The notes: generated by a model from the sequence alone, not told the origin. 64,000 nt of DNA from an uncultured Lachnospiraceae bacterium (GCA_910589265.1 CAJUTQ010000012.1:1-64000); one strand, 5' to 3'; counted from the stretch's first letter, positions 35,050-44,581 are shown. A program made the numbers and translations.

Positions 35050-38000
35050 GTACCTATAACATCGTGCTTTCTACCAACGAAAGTACGGTTGTGACCGAAT
35101 ATGAACCACAATCCAAACGCTCTGATGCATACCAGAGCGAAGCGGATCTGGAAGCGGCATTTATTAAAATGCTTGGGGAACAGGGATACGAGTATGTGAC
35201 TATTTATAATTCTGATGCGCTCATTGCCAATCTCCGTAGACAGTTAGAATTACTCAATAACTATCAGTTTACGGATAAGGAATGGGACAGCTTTTTCAAA
35301 AGCAAGATTGCCAACGCCAATGAGGGCATTGTGGAAAAGACCCGAAAAATTCAAGAGGACTATGTTCAGAACTTGACCCGGGAGGACGGCACTACCATAA
35401 ACATCTCCCTGATTGACAAAAAGAATATTCACAATAACCGCTTGCAGGTCATCAATCAGTATGAGGAATCTGCTGGAAAGCATGATACTCGATATGATGT
35501 GACGATTCTGGTAAATGGTCTGCCTTTGGTTCATGTGGAGCTGAAACGTCGTGGCGTTGCTATCAAGGAAGCGTTCAACCAGATCAACCGCTATCAGCGT
35601 GATAGCTTTTGGGCTGGTTGTGGGCTGTATGAGTATGTGCAGGTTTTCGTAATCTCCAACGGCACATTCACGAAGTATTATTCCAATACCACCAGAGCAA
35701 GTCATATCAAAGAGAATGACGGAACTAGCAGGAAGCACAGCAAGAAAACTTCCAACAGTTTTGAGTTTACTTCCTATTGGGCAGATGGAAACAACAGGGT
35801 TATTGCAGACCTTGTGGATTTCACAAAGACTTTCTTTGCGAAGCATACCATTTTGAATATCCTGACAAAATATTGCGTGTTCACATCCGAGGAATGGTTG
35901 CTTGTTATGCGACCGTATCAGATTGTGGCAACTGAGCGTATTCTGAACAGGATTGAGGTATCCACCAACTATAAAAAGACTGGCACTATCGAGGCCGGAG
36001 GATATATCTGGCATACCACAGGAAGCGGCAAGACCCTGACTTCCTTTAAGACCGCACAGCTTGCGACAGGACTTCCGTATATCGAAAAAGTTTTGTTCGT
36101 AGTTGACCGTAAGGATTTGGACTACCAGACTATCAAGGAGTATGACCGTTTTGAAAAAGGTGCTGCTAATGGTAACAAGAGTACCGCAGTCTTGCAAAGA
36201 CAACTTGAGGATAGCGCTTCTCGAATTATTGTAACTACAATTCAGAAGTTGGATGTGTTCATTAAAAAGAACAAGAGCCATCCGATTCATAACAAGCATG
36301 TTGTTCTTGTGTTTGACGAGTGTCACCGTAGCCAGTTTGGGCAGATGCACACGAATATCATCAAGCATTTTAAGAACTACCATATTTTCGGATTTACCGG
36401 AACCCCGATTTTCGCCATCAATGCCGGAACTGGTGGCAATCCCGAACTGCGAACCACAGAACAGGCATTTGGTACAAAACTCCATACTTATACCATCGTG
36501 GATGCTATTAACGATGGGAATGTCCTGCCGTTCCGTATTGACTACATCAACACAATCAAGCAGAAAGACAGTGACAAGGACAAACCGGTTAGTGCGATTG
36601 ATACTGAGGAAGCGTTGGCATCTCAGGAGCGCATTTCTGAGGTTGTGAAGTACATTTTGGAGCACTTCAACCAAAAGACCATGCGTAATTCCTATTACAG
36701 CCTGAAAGGTCAGCGCATGAATGGTTTTAACTCTATGTTCGCAGTTAGCTCTATTCCTGTCTGCAAAAAATATTATCTGGAACTGAAAAAGCAAATTGCA
36801 GAACAGCACCGTAAATTGACTATTGCCACCATCTTCTCCTTCGCCGCAAACGAAGCAGACACAGCAGATGGTATTTTGGATGATGAAAGTTTTGACACTG
36901 ATGAGCTTGACCAGACTTCCCGTGATTTTTTGGATATGGCAATCAGCGATTACAACAAGACTTTCAAAACCAACTTTGATACTTCCAGTAAGGGCTTCCA
37001 AGACTACTACAAAGACCTATCTGACAAGGTTAAAAAGCGTGAGGTCGATTTGCTGATTGTAGTTAATATGTTCCTGACTGGATTTGATGCAACAACGCTC
37101 AATACCCTTTGGGTAGATAAGAACTTGAAAATGCACGGTCTAATTCAGGCGTTTTCCAGAACAAACCGGATCCTGAACTCTGTAAAGACTTTCGGCAACA
37201 TCGTTTGCTTTCGTGACCTTGAAGAAGCGACCAATGATGCAATTGCCCTATTCGGAGATAAGGATGCAAATGGCATTGTTCTTTTGAAATCCTACGAGGA
37301 CTATTACTATGGTTGCGTTGATGATAAAGGGCGTGAGCAGAAAGGCTATGAAGAACGAATTGCTGAACTGTTGCAGAAATATCCCCTGGGGCAGCCGATT
37401 ATCGGAGAGCAGAACAAGAAAGATTTTATTGTCCTGTTTGGCAACATTCTCCGTCTGAGAAACATCCTGTCTGCCTTTGACCGTTTTGCCGGAAATGAAG
37501 TCCTATCTCCGATTGACTTCCAAGACTACACAGGCACATACCATGATGTGTATGAGGAAATTAAACCGAAACCGGGAAGTAAGGACAGCATTATGGATGA
37601 TGTTGTCTTTGAAATGGAGCTTGTCAAGCAGGTGGAAGTCAATATTGACTATATTTTGATGCTGGTTGGGAAGTATCACGATGGCAACTGCGAAGATAAG
37701 GAAATCCTTGTTGCGATTGATAAGGCAATCAAATCCAGCCTGCAGCTTAGGTCTAAAAAAGAACTGATTGAAAACTTCATTGCTACTATCAATACAAGTA
37801 CAGATGTAAATGCAGATTGGCAACGATTTGTAAGAGAACAGCGCAAGAGGGATATTCAGACTTTGATTGCAGAGGAAAAATTGAAGTCGGAGGAAACCAG
37901 AAAGTTTGTTGAGAACGCTTTGCGTGATGGCGTACTCAAAACAACGGGAACAGATGTTGATCGTCTTATGCCGCCTGTCTCCCGTTTTGGTGGCGGCGGT

Positions 38001-38186
38001 TCTCGTGATAAGAAGAAGCAGACAGTTATTGAAAAATTGAAAGGGTTCTTTGAAAAATATTTCGGACTGGTTAGCCCAGAGGTTTCAAAAGAACCAGATA
38101 AGGTTACATATCTTTATGATACAGAATCAACACTATCTATAGTGGCAGAGGAACCGGTGCATTACGGAATGAAAAAAGATAGTTGA
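35046..38186 (+). CDS. hsdR: Type I restriction enzyme subunit HsdR
   Basis: 1046 aa. N-terminal nuclease with YDVTILVNGLPLVHVELKRRG (seen as DVTILVNGLPLVHVELKRR, the PD-ExK core, Glu about 165), then the motor with HTTGSGKTLTSFKT (Walker A, about 323-336), VLVFDECHRSQFGQM (DECH), FTGTPIF (motif III) and LIQAFSRTNRIL (motif VI). It translocates and cuts unmodified DNA together with HsdM and HsdS. GCGGAGGG precedes the ATG. The frame is intact, so the operon should be active. Confidence 0.95.
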   Translation: MSTYNIVLSTNESTVVTEYEPQSKRSDAYQSEADLEAAFIKMLGEQGYEYVTIYNSDALIANLRRQLELLNNYQFTDKEWDSFFKSKIANANEGIVEKTRKIQEDYVQNLTREDGTTINISLIDKKNIHNNRLQVINQYEESAGKHDTRYDVTILVNGLPLVHVELKRRGVAIKEAFNQINRYQRDSFWAGCGLYEYVQVFVISNGTFTKYYSNTTRASHIKENDGTSRKHSKKTSNSFEFTSYWADGNNRVIADLVDFTKTFFAKHTILNILTKYCVFTSEEWLLVMRPYQIVATERILNRIEVSTNYKKTGTIEAGGYIWHTTGSGKTLTSFKTAQLATGLPYIEKVLFVVDRKDLDYQTIKEYDRFEKGAANGNKSTAVLQRQLEDSASRIIVTTIQKLDVFIKKNKSHPIHNKHVVLVFDECHRSQFGQMHTNIIKHFKNYHIFGFTGTPIFAINAGTGGNPELRTTEQAFGTKLHTYTIVDAINDGNVLPFRIDYINTIKQKDSDKDKPVSAIDTEEALASQERISEVVKYILEHFNQKTMRNSYYSLKGQRMNGFNSMFAVSSIPVCKKYYLELKKQIAEQHRKLTIATIFSFAANEADTADGILDDESFDTDELDQTSRDFLDMAISDYNKTFKTNFDTSSKGFQDYYKDLSDKVKKREVDLLIVVNMFLTGFDATTLNTLWVDKNLKMHGLIQAFSRTNRILNSVKTFGNIVCFRDLEEATNDAIALFGDKDANGIVLLKSYEDYYYGCVDDKGREQKGYEERIAELLQKYPLGQPIIGEQNKKDFIVLFGNILRLRNILSAFDRFAGNEVLSPIDFQDYTGTYHDVYEEIKPKPGSKDSIMDDVVFEMELVKQVEVNIDYILMLVGKYHDGNCEDKEILVAIDKAIKSSLQLRSKKELIENFIATINTSTDVNADWQRFVREQRKRDIQTLIAEEKLKSEETRKFVENALRDGVLKTTGTDVDRLMPPVSRFGGGGSRDKKKQTVIEKLKGFFEKYFGLVSPEVSKEPDKVTYLYDTESTLSIVAEEPVHYGMKKDS

Positions 38187-38198
38187 GGTGGTGAAAAG

Positions 38199-38647
38199 AT
38201 GTTGTATAATATTTACTGTGATGAAACATGTCATCTTCAACATGATAGCAGTAATGTTATGGTGTTAAGGACGATGGGCAGTGTGGTGTCCGCAATGGAA
38301 ACTTAAAGAAATCAATGAGCGGATTCGTCAAAAAAAAAAGAAATAATGTTTCTAAAATAATGGAAATGAAATGGACGAAAATCAGCCTTGCAAAAGTTGA
38401 TTATTTCTTTAATGATGATTTGCATTTTCGGGGTGTTATTATTCTGGATAAGACAAAACGAAATCATGAATGCTATCATCAAATGAACGATACATGGTAT
38501 TATAAAATGTATTTTGATATGCCAAAAGTGATCTTTTCTCAAAAAGTAATTCGACGGTTACACCCCATACGATCTGACGAAGTTCAAATTATGCAGATAG
38601 TTGATATTATTATAGGGGCTATCGGTTATGAAAGTTGCATATACTAA
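38199..38647 (+). pseudogene. DUF3800 protein, frameshifted with internal deletion
   Basis: The start LYNIYCDETCHLQHDSSNVM is a clean DUF3800 N terminus (the YxDES-like acid motif of RNase H-like folds), followed out of frame by WAVWCPQWKLKEINERIRQ and then EMKWTKISLAKVDYFFNDDL. After MYFDMPKVIFSQK about 100 residues are missing before the end DEVQIMQIVDIIIGAIGY. GAGGTG precedes the ATG, 12 nt after hsdR. DUF3800 genes are frequent in restriction and defence islands. Confidence 0.8.
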
Positions 38648-38739
38648 TAACAGCTCATTTGCCATGTGTAGAAGGAGTTCCAAAAGACAAAAAATAAAAA
38701 ATGCCTAAAAACACTTGACAAAACGTTCAAAAAATGTTG

Positions 38740-38769
38740 CCTTGCATTGATTACCTTTTCAATGCGAGG
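38740..38769 (+). other. Hairpin over the IS4 transposase ribosome site
   Basis: CCTTGCATTGA (38740-38750) pairs with TCAATGCGAGG (38759-38769); the second arm contains the GAGG of the ribosome site for the ATG at 38777. IS elements use such stems to block translation of read-through transcripts. Confidence 0.6.
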
Positions 38770-38776
38770 TGTTTTT

Positions 38777-40027
38777 ATGAATAAAAACTTTTAACGTCCA
38801 TCTTACAATCTTCTAATGAGCTTATCACATCGGTAGCTTTCCTGGCAAGGCATCGATCGGTCATGCTTTTACACGTTCAGGGAAACTTCCTTTCTCCAAC
38901 CGGATTTACTTTGTGCTCCAGTCGGTTCATAAATCCATTCTCATAAACGATTCCCGATTTTTAGACACGATTCCATCTTAGGTTCCTCCAGTTGTATCAA
39001 AACAGGCGGTTTCAAAGGCAAGACAGGGCATTTCTCATAAAGCGTTTCTTGAATGATTCCGTCTTTCAGTGAAGCAGTTCTATTTACGGACAGCAGATTT
39101 ACGCACATGGAATCACTTCCATATTGACGCTGTTGACGGAAGCACAATATAGATTCCAGAATCAAAAGAGCATTAAGAAGTGTTTGGAGGCAACCCAAAC
39201 AAGACAGAACTAGTGTCACCCCTTGCTTCTGCATCCGTTCTTTAGGATGTGTTGAAGGATATTCTGGTTGACGTTTCTCTTCATCCCTATCGTTACAATG
39301 AACGGGAATCGGCCAAATCCCATGTGGATTTTTTGCCCGGGTTCTCAAACAGCGTCATACTTTTTGACAGGGGCTACCCTTCCCAGGACATGTTTCGCTA
39401 TCTAAACTCCAAAGGCGTCCTGTTTGTTATGCGTGTGCCAAAAACATTTCAGAAAGCCATAGCAGAACAGAAAGACGCTTTGTTTACATATCCTGCTTCC
39501 CGTAATAAAGAATCCCTTACTTTAAGGAGCTTTCCCTTTTTACTGGAAAACGGCAACGCCGACTATCTGGTGACAAATCTGACGCCTGAACAGATGGCTG
39601 CGAAGAATGTTCCGGATTTATACTGGCTGCGCTGGGGAGTTGAAAGCAAATATAGGGAGCTTAAGAACCGGCTTGAAATAGAAGCCTTGAACAGCATGAA
39701 ACCTGTCCGTATCCGGCAGGAGTTCTTTGCAGCGATGTATTTATCTAATCTGGCTGCGGTCATAAAATCGGAAGCGGATTCAAGGATCCTTGTGTCTGCC
39801 GACAACAGGTGCGATTACCTGTCTAACCGTAGCTATAGATTAAACCGGATAAAAAGCTGTATCATACGTCTTTTGCGGTCGTCCTTGCCCATATGCAATG
39901 AGATGATATGCCGGATAGTGGAAGAATCTTCTAAAATATGTTCCCTTATCCGCCCTGACAGAACGTTTGGCAGATACCGAAAACATACACGCCGGAGATA
40001 TTACAGCCATATGAAAAGCTGTATTTA
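38777..40027 (+). pseudogene. IS4-family transposase, decayed
   Basis: The N-terminal half (38777-39250) is broken by stops and frameshifts but reads AFTRSGKLPFSNRIYFVLQS and, later, AVDGSTI and CLEATQTRQN-like pieces in changing frames. From 39258 the C-terminal half is intact: SVILFDRGYPSQDMFRYL with the second Asp and YWLRWGVESKYRELKNRLE with the catalytic Glu. There is no clear terminal inverted repeat. The insertion is inactive. Confidence 0.85.
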
Positions 40028-40149
40028 AATAAGACCACGACCAGAAGGATATAGGACTGTTTAAAAATCAGCAGTTCTATTTGTGATGCGATTATTTACA
40101 ACAATAAACTCCATTATGTGGTATCATGCTGTTTTTTTTGAAGCAAATA

Positions 40150-40573
40150 CTCTTAAGTTGACGACATTGGCTGATACGGGTAGAGCATACGCCGATTGTC
40201 CGTCACACAAAAGTAAGGGAAGCAGCCAATCCATTCCTTGATACGGAATATTTCAGACAACGCAGGTTTAATCAGGGAATGAAGAAACTTTCTGGAAGAT
40301 TTAAGCTAATCTGGAAGAATCAGGACGGCTGCTGTTATCACTGTGGAATGCCACTGGATATTTCGGACGAGAGAGAAATTTTCTTTAAAGTACCAAAGTC
40401 CTGCGGTGACAAGGAGGAAGTGGCAAATATGGCGTATGTTCACGCCGACTGCCAACGAATCTATCTTGAGAGCCGCTGGAAAGAGCGATGAAATGCTTGA
40501 GCCGTATGAGTGGAAACGCTCATGTACAGTTCTTAGGCGAGAAAGGGCGGGTAACCGCCCCGACTTAGCCGAC
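40150..40573 (+). pseudogene. Group II intron, 3' part with domain V and VI
   Basis: Holds the last part of the intron protein (TPIVRHTKVREAANPFLD, RFKLIWKNQDGCCYHCGM, an HNH-type Cys region, ending ESRWKER at 40491) and then the RNA end: domain V at 40499-40532 (GAGCCGTATGAG...CTCATGTACAGTTC) with its GAAA loop, and a domain VI stem (GGGCGG/CCGCCC). The 3' boundary is at about 40573, inside a relaxase gene. The 5' part is replaced by the IS4 wreck. Confidence 0.85.
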
Positions 40574-40574
40574 T

Positions 40575-41345
40575 TAAAGGTCTTTGATAAAAACAGCGTG
40601 TATCTGCCGACCAAGAAAATCGGCAAGCACAATCCGAGAGAGGAAGAAATCAAAGCCAACAATGCGGCAAGGCAGGAATGGAACAGAACGGCGGATATGG
40701 CTCTCATATCGGGGATTGACGAAGCAAAGATTGGAAATCAAGCAAGCTGAGATACACGATAAAATTAGCAATTCGATTCGCAAAAGCGGCTGGCTGCCCA
40801 ATCTGTTCCGCCGTATCGTGAGCAAGGCAAAGGGTTTTCTGCAAAACCTTATCCGTGAGCACGATATGCCGCAGAAGCCCACGCTCAATATCAATATGGC
40901 GGAGTTTCGCACAATGCGGGATTTGATGATACGGGTGCAGGACGAAGCGAGAACAATCTGCAGTTTGCAGGAGGAAGTCCCCAAGTTAAAAGAACAGCTT
41001 TCCGAAGCAAAGGGCGTTTTTAAAGGTAAAGAGCGTAAGGCACTTGCCGAGCAGATACAGCAGACGGAGCAGGAAATATCCGAAAGGCTGGATAAACTGC
41101 CCGATACGCTCAATGAGGATGGTTATCCCGATGCGCAGGCGTTTATGGCAACCTACCAAGAATCTGAAGCCGTTGTAGAACAATACAACCGCAGTCTTGC
41201 CGAGTGGGAGCGACAGGTCAAGGAAAAGAGCAGACCGCCAAAACGGCCCGAAAGGGAGAGCGTCAGAAGCAGTCTTAGACAGTTACAGGAGCAGGGCAGA
41301 CAGCAGCTTCACAGAAAGAAATCCTTTGACAGAGACAGCCGATAG
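40575..41345 (+). pseudogene. MobA/MobL-type relaxase, C-terminal part, frameshifted
   Basis: Directly after the intron: VFDKNSVYLPTKKIGKHNPR, ADMALISGIDEAKI, a frame change near 40735 (one base lost), then LEIKQAEIHDKISNSIRKSG, a coiled coil (VPKLKEQLSEAKGVFKGKER) and a basic end (RPPKRPERESVRSSLRQL). This is the C-terminal half of a mobilisation relaxase; the catalytic N-terminal half is missing. It shows the island once carried a mobilisable element. Confidence 0.75.
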
Positions 41346-41400
41346 ACACAGAAAACCACCGCTATGGTGTTACCCATAATCGGCGGCGTACATAGTTTGA

Positions 41401-41568
41401 TTAGTGTTCCTGCTTTTGAATAACGGTTATCTGTAATTCTTTTGCGTTGATGAGCGTTTCCTGCTTACATTTTGGGCAGTATAGAGGATAGTTTTTCAAA
41501 ACGGTATCTTCCCTGATTTTATCACGAATTTTGTTCCCGCATATGGGACATAGTATCCATTTAATCAT
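41401..41568 (-). CDS. Cysteine-rich KTR domain protein
   Basis: 55 aa: MIKWILCPICGNKIRDKI, LKNYPLYCPKCKQETLIN. Two CPxC pairs form a zinc ribbon; this is the cysteine-rich KTR family, common in Tn916-like elements. It starts inside the 3' end of the DUF2812 gene (8-nt overlap), so it is coupled to it. The role is unknown; it probably binds nucleic acid or protein through zinc. Confidence 0.85.
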   Translation of the reverse strand: MIKWILCPICGNKIRDKIREDTVLKNYPLYCPKCKQETLINAKELQITVIQKQEH

Positions 41569-42115
41569 TTGTATATTTTTTCCTCAGTTTTCGCAATTTA
41601 AAACCGCAATGAATAAGCAGATAAAGATATATCAGCGTCAGGATGGAAAAGACTACAGTGAACACGGTTGCAAGAGGGTCGCTGGTTTCTATACCCTTGC
41701 TGAGATTTGGAAGCACACAGCAGAGAAAGATTATCAGGCATGATGGAAGCAAACGAGTTTTTGCCACATGGTTAATCATCTCAATCCTTGACTCGTTGTC
41801 AGAAAAGATTTCACCATCTTGTTCGGAATATGTTTCTGATAACGGTTTGCGAAGATACAACCATCCAACACACCGACCGATATATTCCCAGCCATAATCC
41901 CTGATAATTTGAAAATAGTTATTGGTCTCTGTATTGTTTTTATAATCCAGTCGATATGTTACATCCTCTGGCGTACATTTTTCAAAAATAAAGAAGCATG
42001 GCGGAATCATTCTTGATAGTTTCCAACCGTTTTTATGCTGATTGTGTAGCCAAACTTCTTCCTCCTCGTAATCCGCAATGGTAAAAAAGCGTATTGCAGT
42101 TTTTCTGTTATTCAT
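41561..42115 (-). CDS. DUF2812 membrane protein
   Basis: 184 aa. The soluble N-terminal part reads TAIRFFTIADYEEEEVWLHN, HKNGWKLSRMIPPCFFIFEK, and WEYIGRCVGWLYLRKP, the DUF2812 hallmark, followed by two hydrophobic helices (SCLIIFLCCVLPNL, FTVVFSILTLIYLYLL). DUF2812 proteins are the usual partner of PadR regulators, like HAAS proteins, and are proposed signalling membrane proteins. It overlaps the PadR stop by 8 nt. Confidence 0.88.
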   Translation of the reverse strand: MNNRKTAIRFFTIADYEEEEVWLHNQHKNGWKLSRMIPPCFFIFEKCTPEDVTYRLDYKNNTETNNYFQIIRDYGWEYIGRCVGWLYLRKPLSETYSEQDGEIFSDNESRIEMINHVAKTRLLPSCLIIFLCCVLPNLSKGIETSDPLATVFTVVFSILTLIYLYLLIHCGFKLRKLRKKYTND

Positions 42116-42431
42116 TAATTTCCACTCCTTTGCTGTTCTTATACAAGCGTTCTATACGGTTAATTTCAAGATTTAAGATTTTTTTCCCAAGTTCAGTAAT
42201 TCGATAAAGCTTTCTTTTTTCTTCTTCTTTCTCAAAAGCAATCAGTCCATCTTTTTCCATTTTAGAGAGTGTTCCGTACATCGTTCCTGCACTGATAATT
42301 AACTCTCCACCTGTCAGTTGTTTGACCTGTTGGCTGATTCCGTAGCCATGCTGCGGTTGCTGGAGGCAGAATAAAATATAAAAGCCGCTTTCCGTCATAG
42401 GTACATAAATTCGTTTGATTTTACTATTCAT
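42108..42431 (-). CDS. PadR-family transcriptional regulator
   Basis: 107 aa: VPMTESGFYILFCLQQPQHG, YGISQQVKQLTGGELIISAG, TMYGTLSKMEKDGLIAFEKE and RKLYRITELGKKIL, the PadR winged helix. The ATG at 42431 follows GAGGTG by 6 nt; the frame could extend 2 codons further. It heads the operon PadR-DUF2812-KTR and faces a strong inverted repeat in its promoter. Confidence 0.9.
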   Translation of the reverse strand: MNSKIKRIYVPMTESGFYILFCLQQPQHGYGISQQVKQLTGGELIISAGTMYGTLSKMEKDGLIAFEKEEEKRKLYRITELGKKILNLEINRIERLYKNSKGVEINE

Positions 42432-42456
42432 AGACACCTCTACTATCTCACTTCAA

Positions 42457-42502
42457 TACATCGAGATTCTATATGTATTAGATCGAATCTCGATGTAGTT
42501 GT
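42457..42502 (-). promoter_or_regulatory. PadR promoter with 13-bp perfect inverted repeat
   Basis: TACATCGAGATTC (42457-42469) and GAATCTCGATGTA (42485-42497) are perfect inverted copies 15 nt apart, with TTGACA on the minus strand just outside (42502-42497) and a TAATAC-like -10 between them. A PadR dimer is the likely ligand. Confidence 0.75.
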
Positions 42503-42514
42503 CAAGAGCTTTCC

Positions 42515-42548
42515 TAAAAAAAGCGACAGAGTTTTAACCCTCTGCCGC
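42515..42548 (-). terminator. Terminator after TnpV copy 2
   Basis: On the minus strand a 9-bp stem GCGGCAGAG/CTCTGTCGC (one G-U), 8-nt loop, then TTTTTTT. It separates TnpV from the PadR operon, as in copy 1. Confidence 0.85.
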
Positions 42549-42560
42549 CGTGTTGCCGAC

Positions 42561-42942
42561 CTATGCGTAAATAATTTCCTCGTTCACAATCTCCACCACA
42601 CAAGCCCGTATGTTATTCATCCTCCCGACCCATTCTGAGGTGTTTTCAGCCTTTAGCTGTTCCGTAATGCCCTGCGCCTGCTTCAAGCCCTCTATGTGCC
42701 GTTCAATGCGTTCCTGCGCCTGCTTGTCAATATCGGCAAGATAGCTGTTCAGCTTTCCATTTGTCAGCATATTGATGTAGGATACCTTTTTATACTCTTG
42801 AAGATGCCGCTTGTGTCGTTGCCCCCCATATGCCGATAGGCTTGCTTTCTTTTTCGGCTGGTAAGGTAAGGCACGGAATATAGTAATCTCCTTGCAGTTC
42901 ATACCAAATTCCGTTATTTTCATCATAAATGTACTTGTCCAT
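42561..42942 (-). pseudogene. tnpV: TnpV transposon protein, frameshifted (copy 2)
   Basis: MDKYIYDENNGIWYELQGD and ESKPIGIWG in the first frame, then a frame change at a run of six G (one too many), then GQRHKRHLQEYKKVSYINML and LNSYLADIDKQAQERIE, ending EIVNEEIIYA. Same protein as copy 1 and broken within two codons of the same place, but by an insertion rather than a deletion. Confidence 0.8.
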
Positions 42943-43185
42943 CTTGAAATTCTCCGTTATAATATATTCGCACATATGTCACAGTTCCCCGATTGCCACA
43001 CTTTGTTATATCTTGTTATGAGATTTTCCTGTCCTTAATTTTGCTCTTATGAGCAATCGAAGCAGGGATACACTTGTGTGAAACCGTATAAAGGGATAAG
43101 GGGAGCAGACTGCGATCAATCCTTTGTTTTCAAGGGTTTTGGAGGATTTTATTAACGCCCTATGAGGGGCAGTAACCATTTATAA
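42943..43185 (-). repeat. TnpV leader repeat, copy 2 (inverted)
   Basis: Reverse-complement counterpart of 28125-28354, with the same blocks (CATAACAAGATATAAC, AAAGTGTGGCAAT, AATAAAATCCTCCAAA, CCTCATAGG). Beyond 43190 the similarity stops; a hairpin GAGCAGCCA/TGGCTGCTC-like at 43215-43243 follows. Confidence 0.7.
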
Positions 43186-43336
43186 AATCGTGGTTTTCAA
43201 ATTCCAGTTTATTGAGCAGCCATCTATCGAAGGTGGCTGCTCACTTTAGATATGTTGACGAAGGATTATTTGAAAGGGCGCCTAGCAACACCAATCTGAA
43301 AAGGGAGAAAAATATTAGGTAAGAAGGTATGATTCT

Positions 43337-43498
43337 ATGAAAAATATTTTATAAAAGTTGGGGGAAGGGAAACTGAAAATTATGGAGGTAATTTGGAAAA
43401 GTGAAAATTCTGTAATTTCAAATTATATTTTAATGGAGTTGTAGGGGCAAAGAAAAAGACAGTTTTCCACCTTACATCAGGAAAAAGACTAGCTAATC
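43337..43498 (+). pseudogene. BlaI/MecI-type repressor remnant
   Basis: Reads MKNIL, stop, KLGEGKLKIMEVIWKSENSV, ISNYILMEL, stop, then degenerates. This is the N-terminal helix-turn-helix of BlaI-family repressors of beta-lactam resistance. Two nonsense codons and a truncation make it dead. No beta-lactamase or BlaR partner is near. Confidence 0.7.
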
Positions 43499-43500
43499 CT

Positions 43501-43608
43501 TTATTCCTTTTTATTTTTGTCGTCTGTACTGCGCTCGCGTCTTTGTTTTATTAACGCTGCACTACTCACAAGCAATAACATGATTGCAGTAATAGATGCT
43601 GTAGTCAT
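43501..43608 (-). CDS. 35-aa membrane peptide
   Basis: MTTASITAIMLLLVSSAALI followed by KQRRERSTDDKNKKE: one hydrophobic helix then a highly charged tail. AAAAGGAGG lies 7 nt before the ATG, an excellent site. No family recognised. The form is that of small membrane regulators or type I toxins, but no antisense RNA was looked for successfully. Confidence 0.5.
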   Translation of the reverse strand: MTTASITAIMLLLVSSAALIKQRRERSTDDKNKKE

Positions 43609-43675
43609 AAGAAAACCTCCTTTTGTAGTGATATTTATTTATTTTGTAAATTATATTAATTTTTAAAAGCTAAGG

Positions 43676-44245
43676 CTATTGACTTTTCATTTTTCCTAAG
43701 AGAAGAAAATAATCAGCAACCCATTCCAAAGTTTTATGGCGTATTTCCATGTCAATAATTCCACTTTCTGTAGAAAATATTTTTAATCCCCTTGCAAGCA
43801 AAAATTCAGTTTCACAACGTTTGATACCTATATTAGTCAGTTGAATTTTTATGTGAAAATATTTTGTAGATCAGGGGGAAGATAGTTAAGAAACTTCTTG
43901 AATACAAATATAGTTTCCTGTTCAAATGGCAGGTAATGATAAAATTGTAATACTTGGCAGGCAAAAAAAAACAGCTTTAGCTTCCTATTCTGAAAAAGTA
44001 AAGGGTGGTAATATCCGATTCTTTAGGAGACGATAACCCCAAGCAGCTACCACTTCTGAATATAGGGGAATGCAAGCCTCAGAGAATGGTTCTTTTTGAT
44101 ACGTCAAATTCTTTCCTTAACTCACCAAGGGCAAAATGTTTTTTGGCATTGATAATTATTATCATTTCAATGAATCGTTCCCTTTTTGACAAAGGTTCAG
44201 CCCTTTCTAAAAATAGTGACGAAATTTGTCATTATTATATGTTAT
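43676..44245 (-). pseudogene. HTH/WYL-domain regulator, decayed
   Basis: On the minus strand, pieces read LSKRERFIEMIIIINAKKHF, ALGELRKEFDVSKRTIL (DeoR/WYL-type HTH), then in another frame IPLYSEVVAAWGYRLLKN and RILPPFTFSE, and at the far end EFLLARGLKIFSTESGI. Frameshifts, stops and a large internal loss leave about a third of the gene. The last piece may belong to a different gene. Confidence 0.6.
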
Positions 44246-44581
44246 TATACACGTACAAAAAATACTAGTCAATCTAAACAAAGGAAGGGAACTTTAAGCA
44301 TGGACAAAAAAATAATTGAAGTTATCATATTTCAGATTGAAAAGGAGACAAATGTTCTTTGAGGGAATTATAATGAATATAGATGAAATTGATGAAACGA
44401 GGTGTATATGTTTTAACTGTAAAAGAAAAAGACGGTAATCACGATAAAGGATCCTTATTAAACTGTGATAGTGTGTACCAAAATAAAGGATATAAGTTTT
44501 TTCAAATTTATAATAATTTTTCCAAATTTGCCGATACAGTATGTAAAGTGATGGAAGGACATTGGCAAGGAGGTTTTCCCT
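44246..44581. other. Decayed stretch
   Basis: Short frames such as MDKKIIEVIIFQIEK (44300) and KGYKFFQIYNNFSKFADTV (44490) look like pieces of a small protein, but stops interrupt them. I cannot name the source gene. Confidence 0.3.

Noticed and set aside
35250..37001. 583-codon open frame on the minus strand
   Set aside because: It is antisense to hsdR, has Leu/Val/Ile-rich composition without motifs and no ribosome site; it is a shadow of the hsdR codon pattern.
38699..38740. Promoter at TTGACAAAACGTTC
   Set aside because: A -35-like TTGACA is present but no acceptable -10 follows at 16-18 nt.
28355..42942. Active composite transposon with two intact TnpV genes
   Set aside because: Both TnpV frames are broken and no transposase or resolvase of that element is intact; only a past role is supported.
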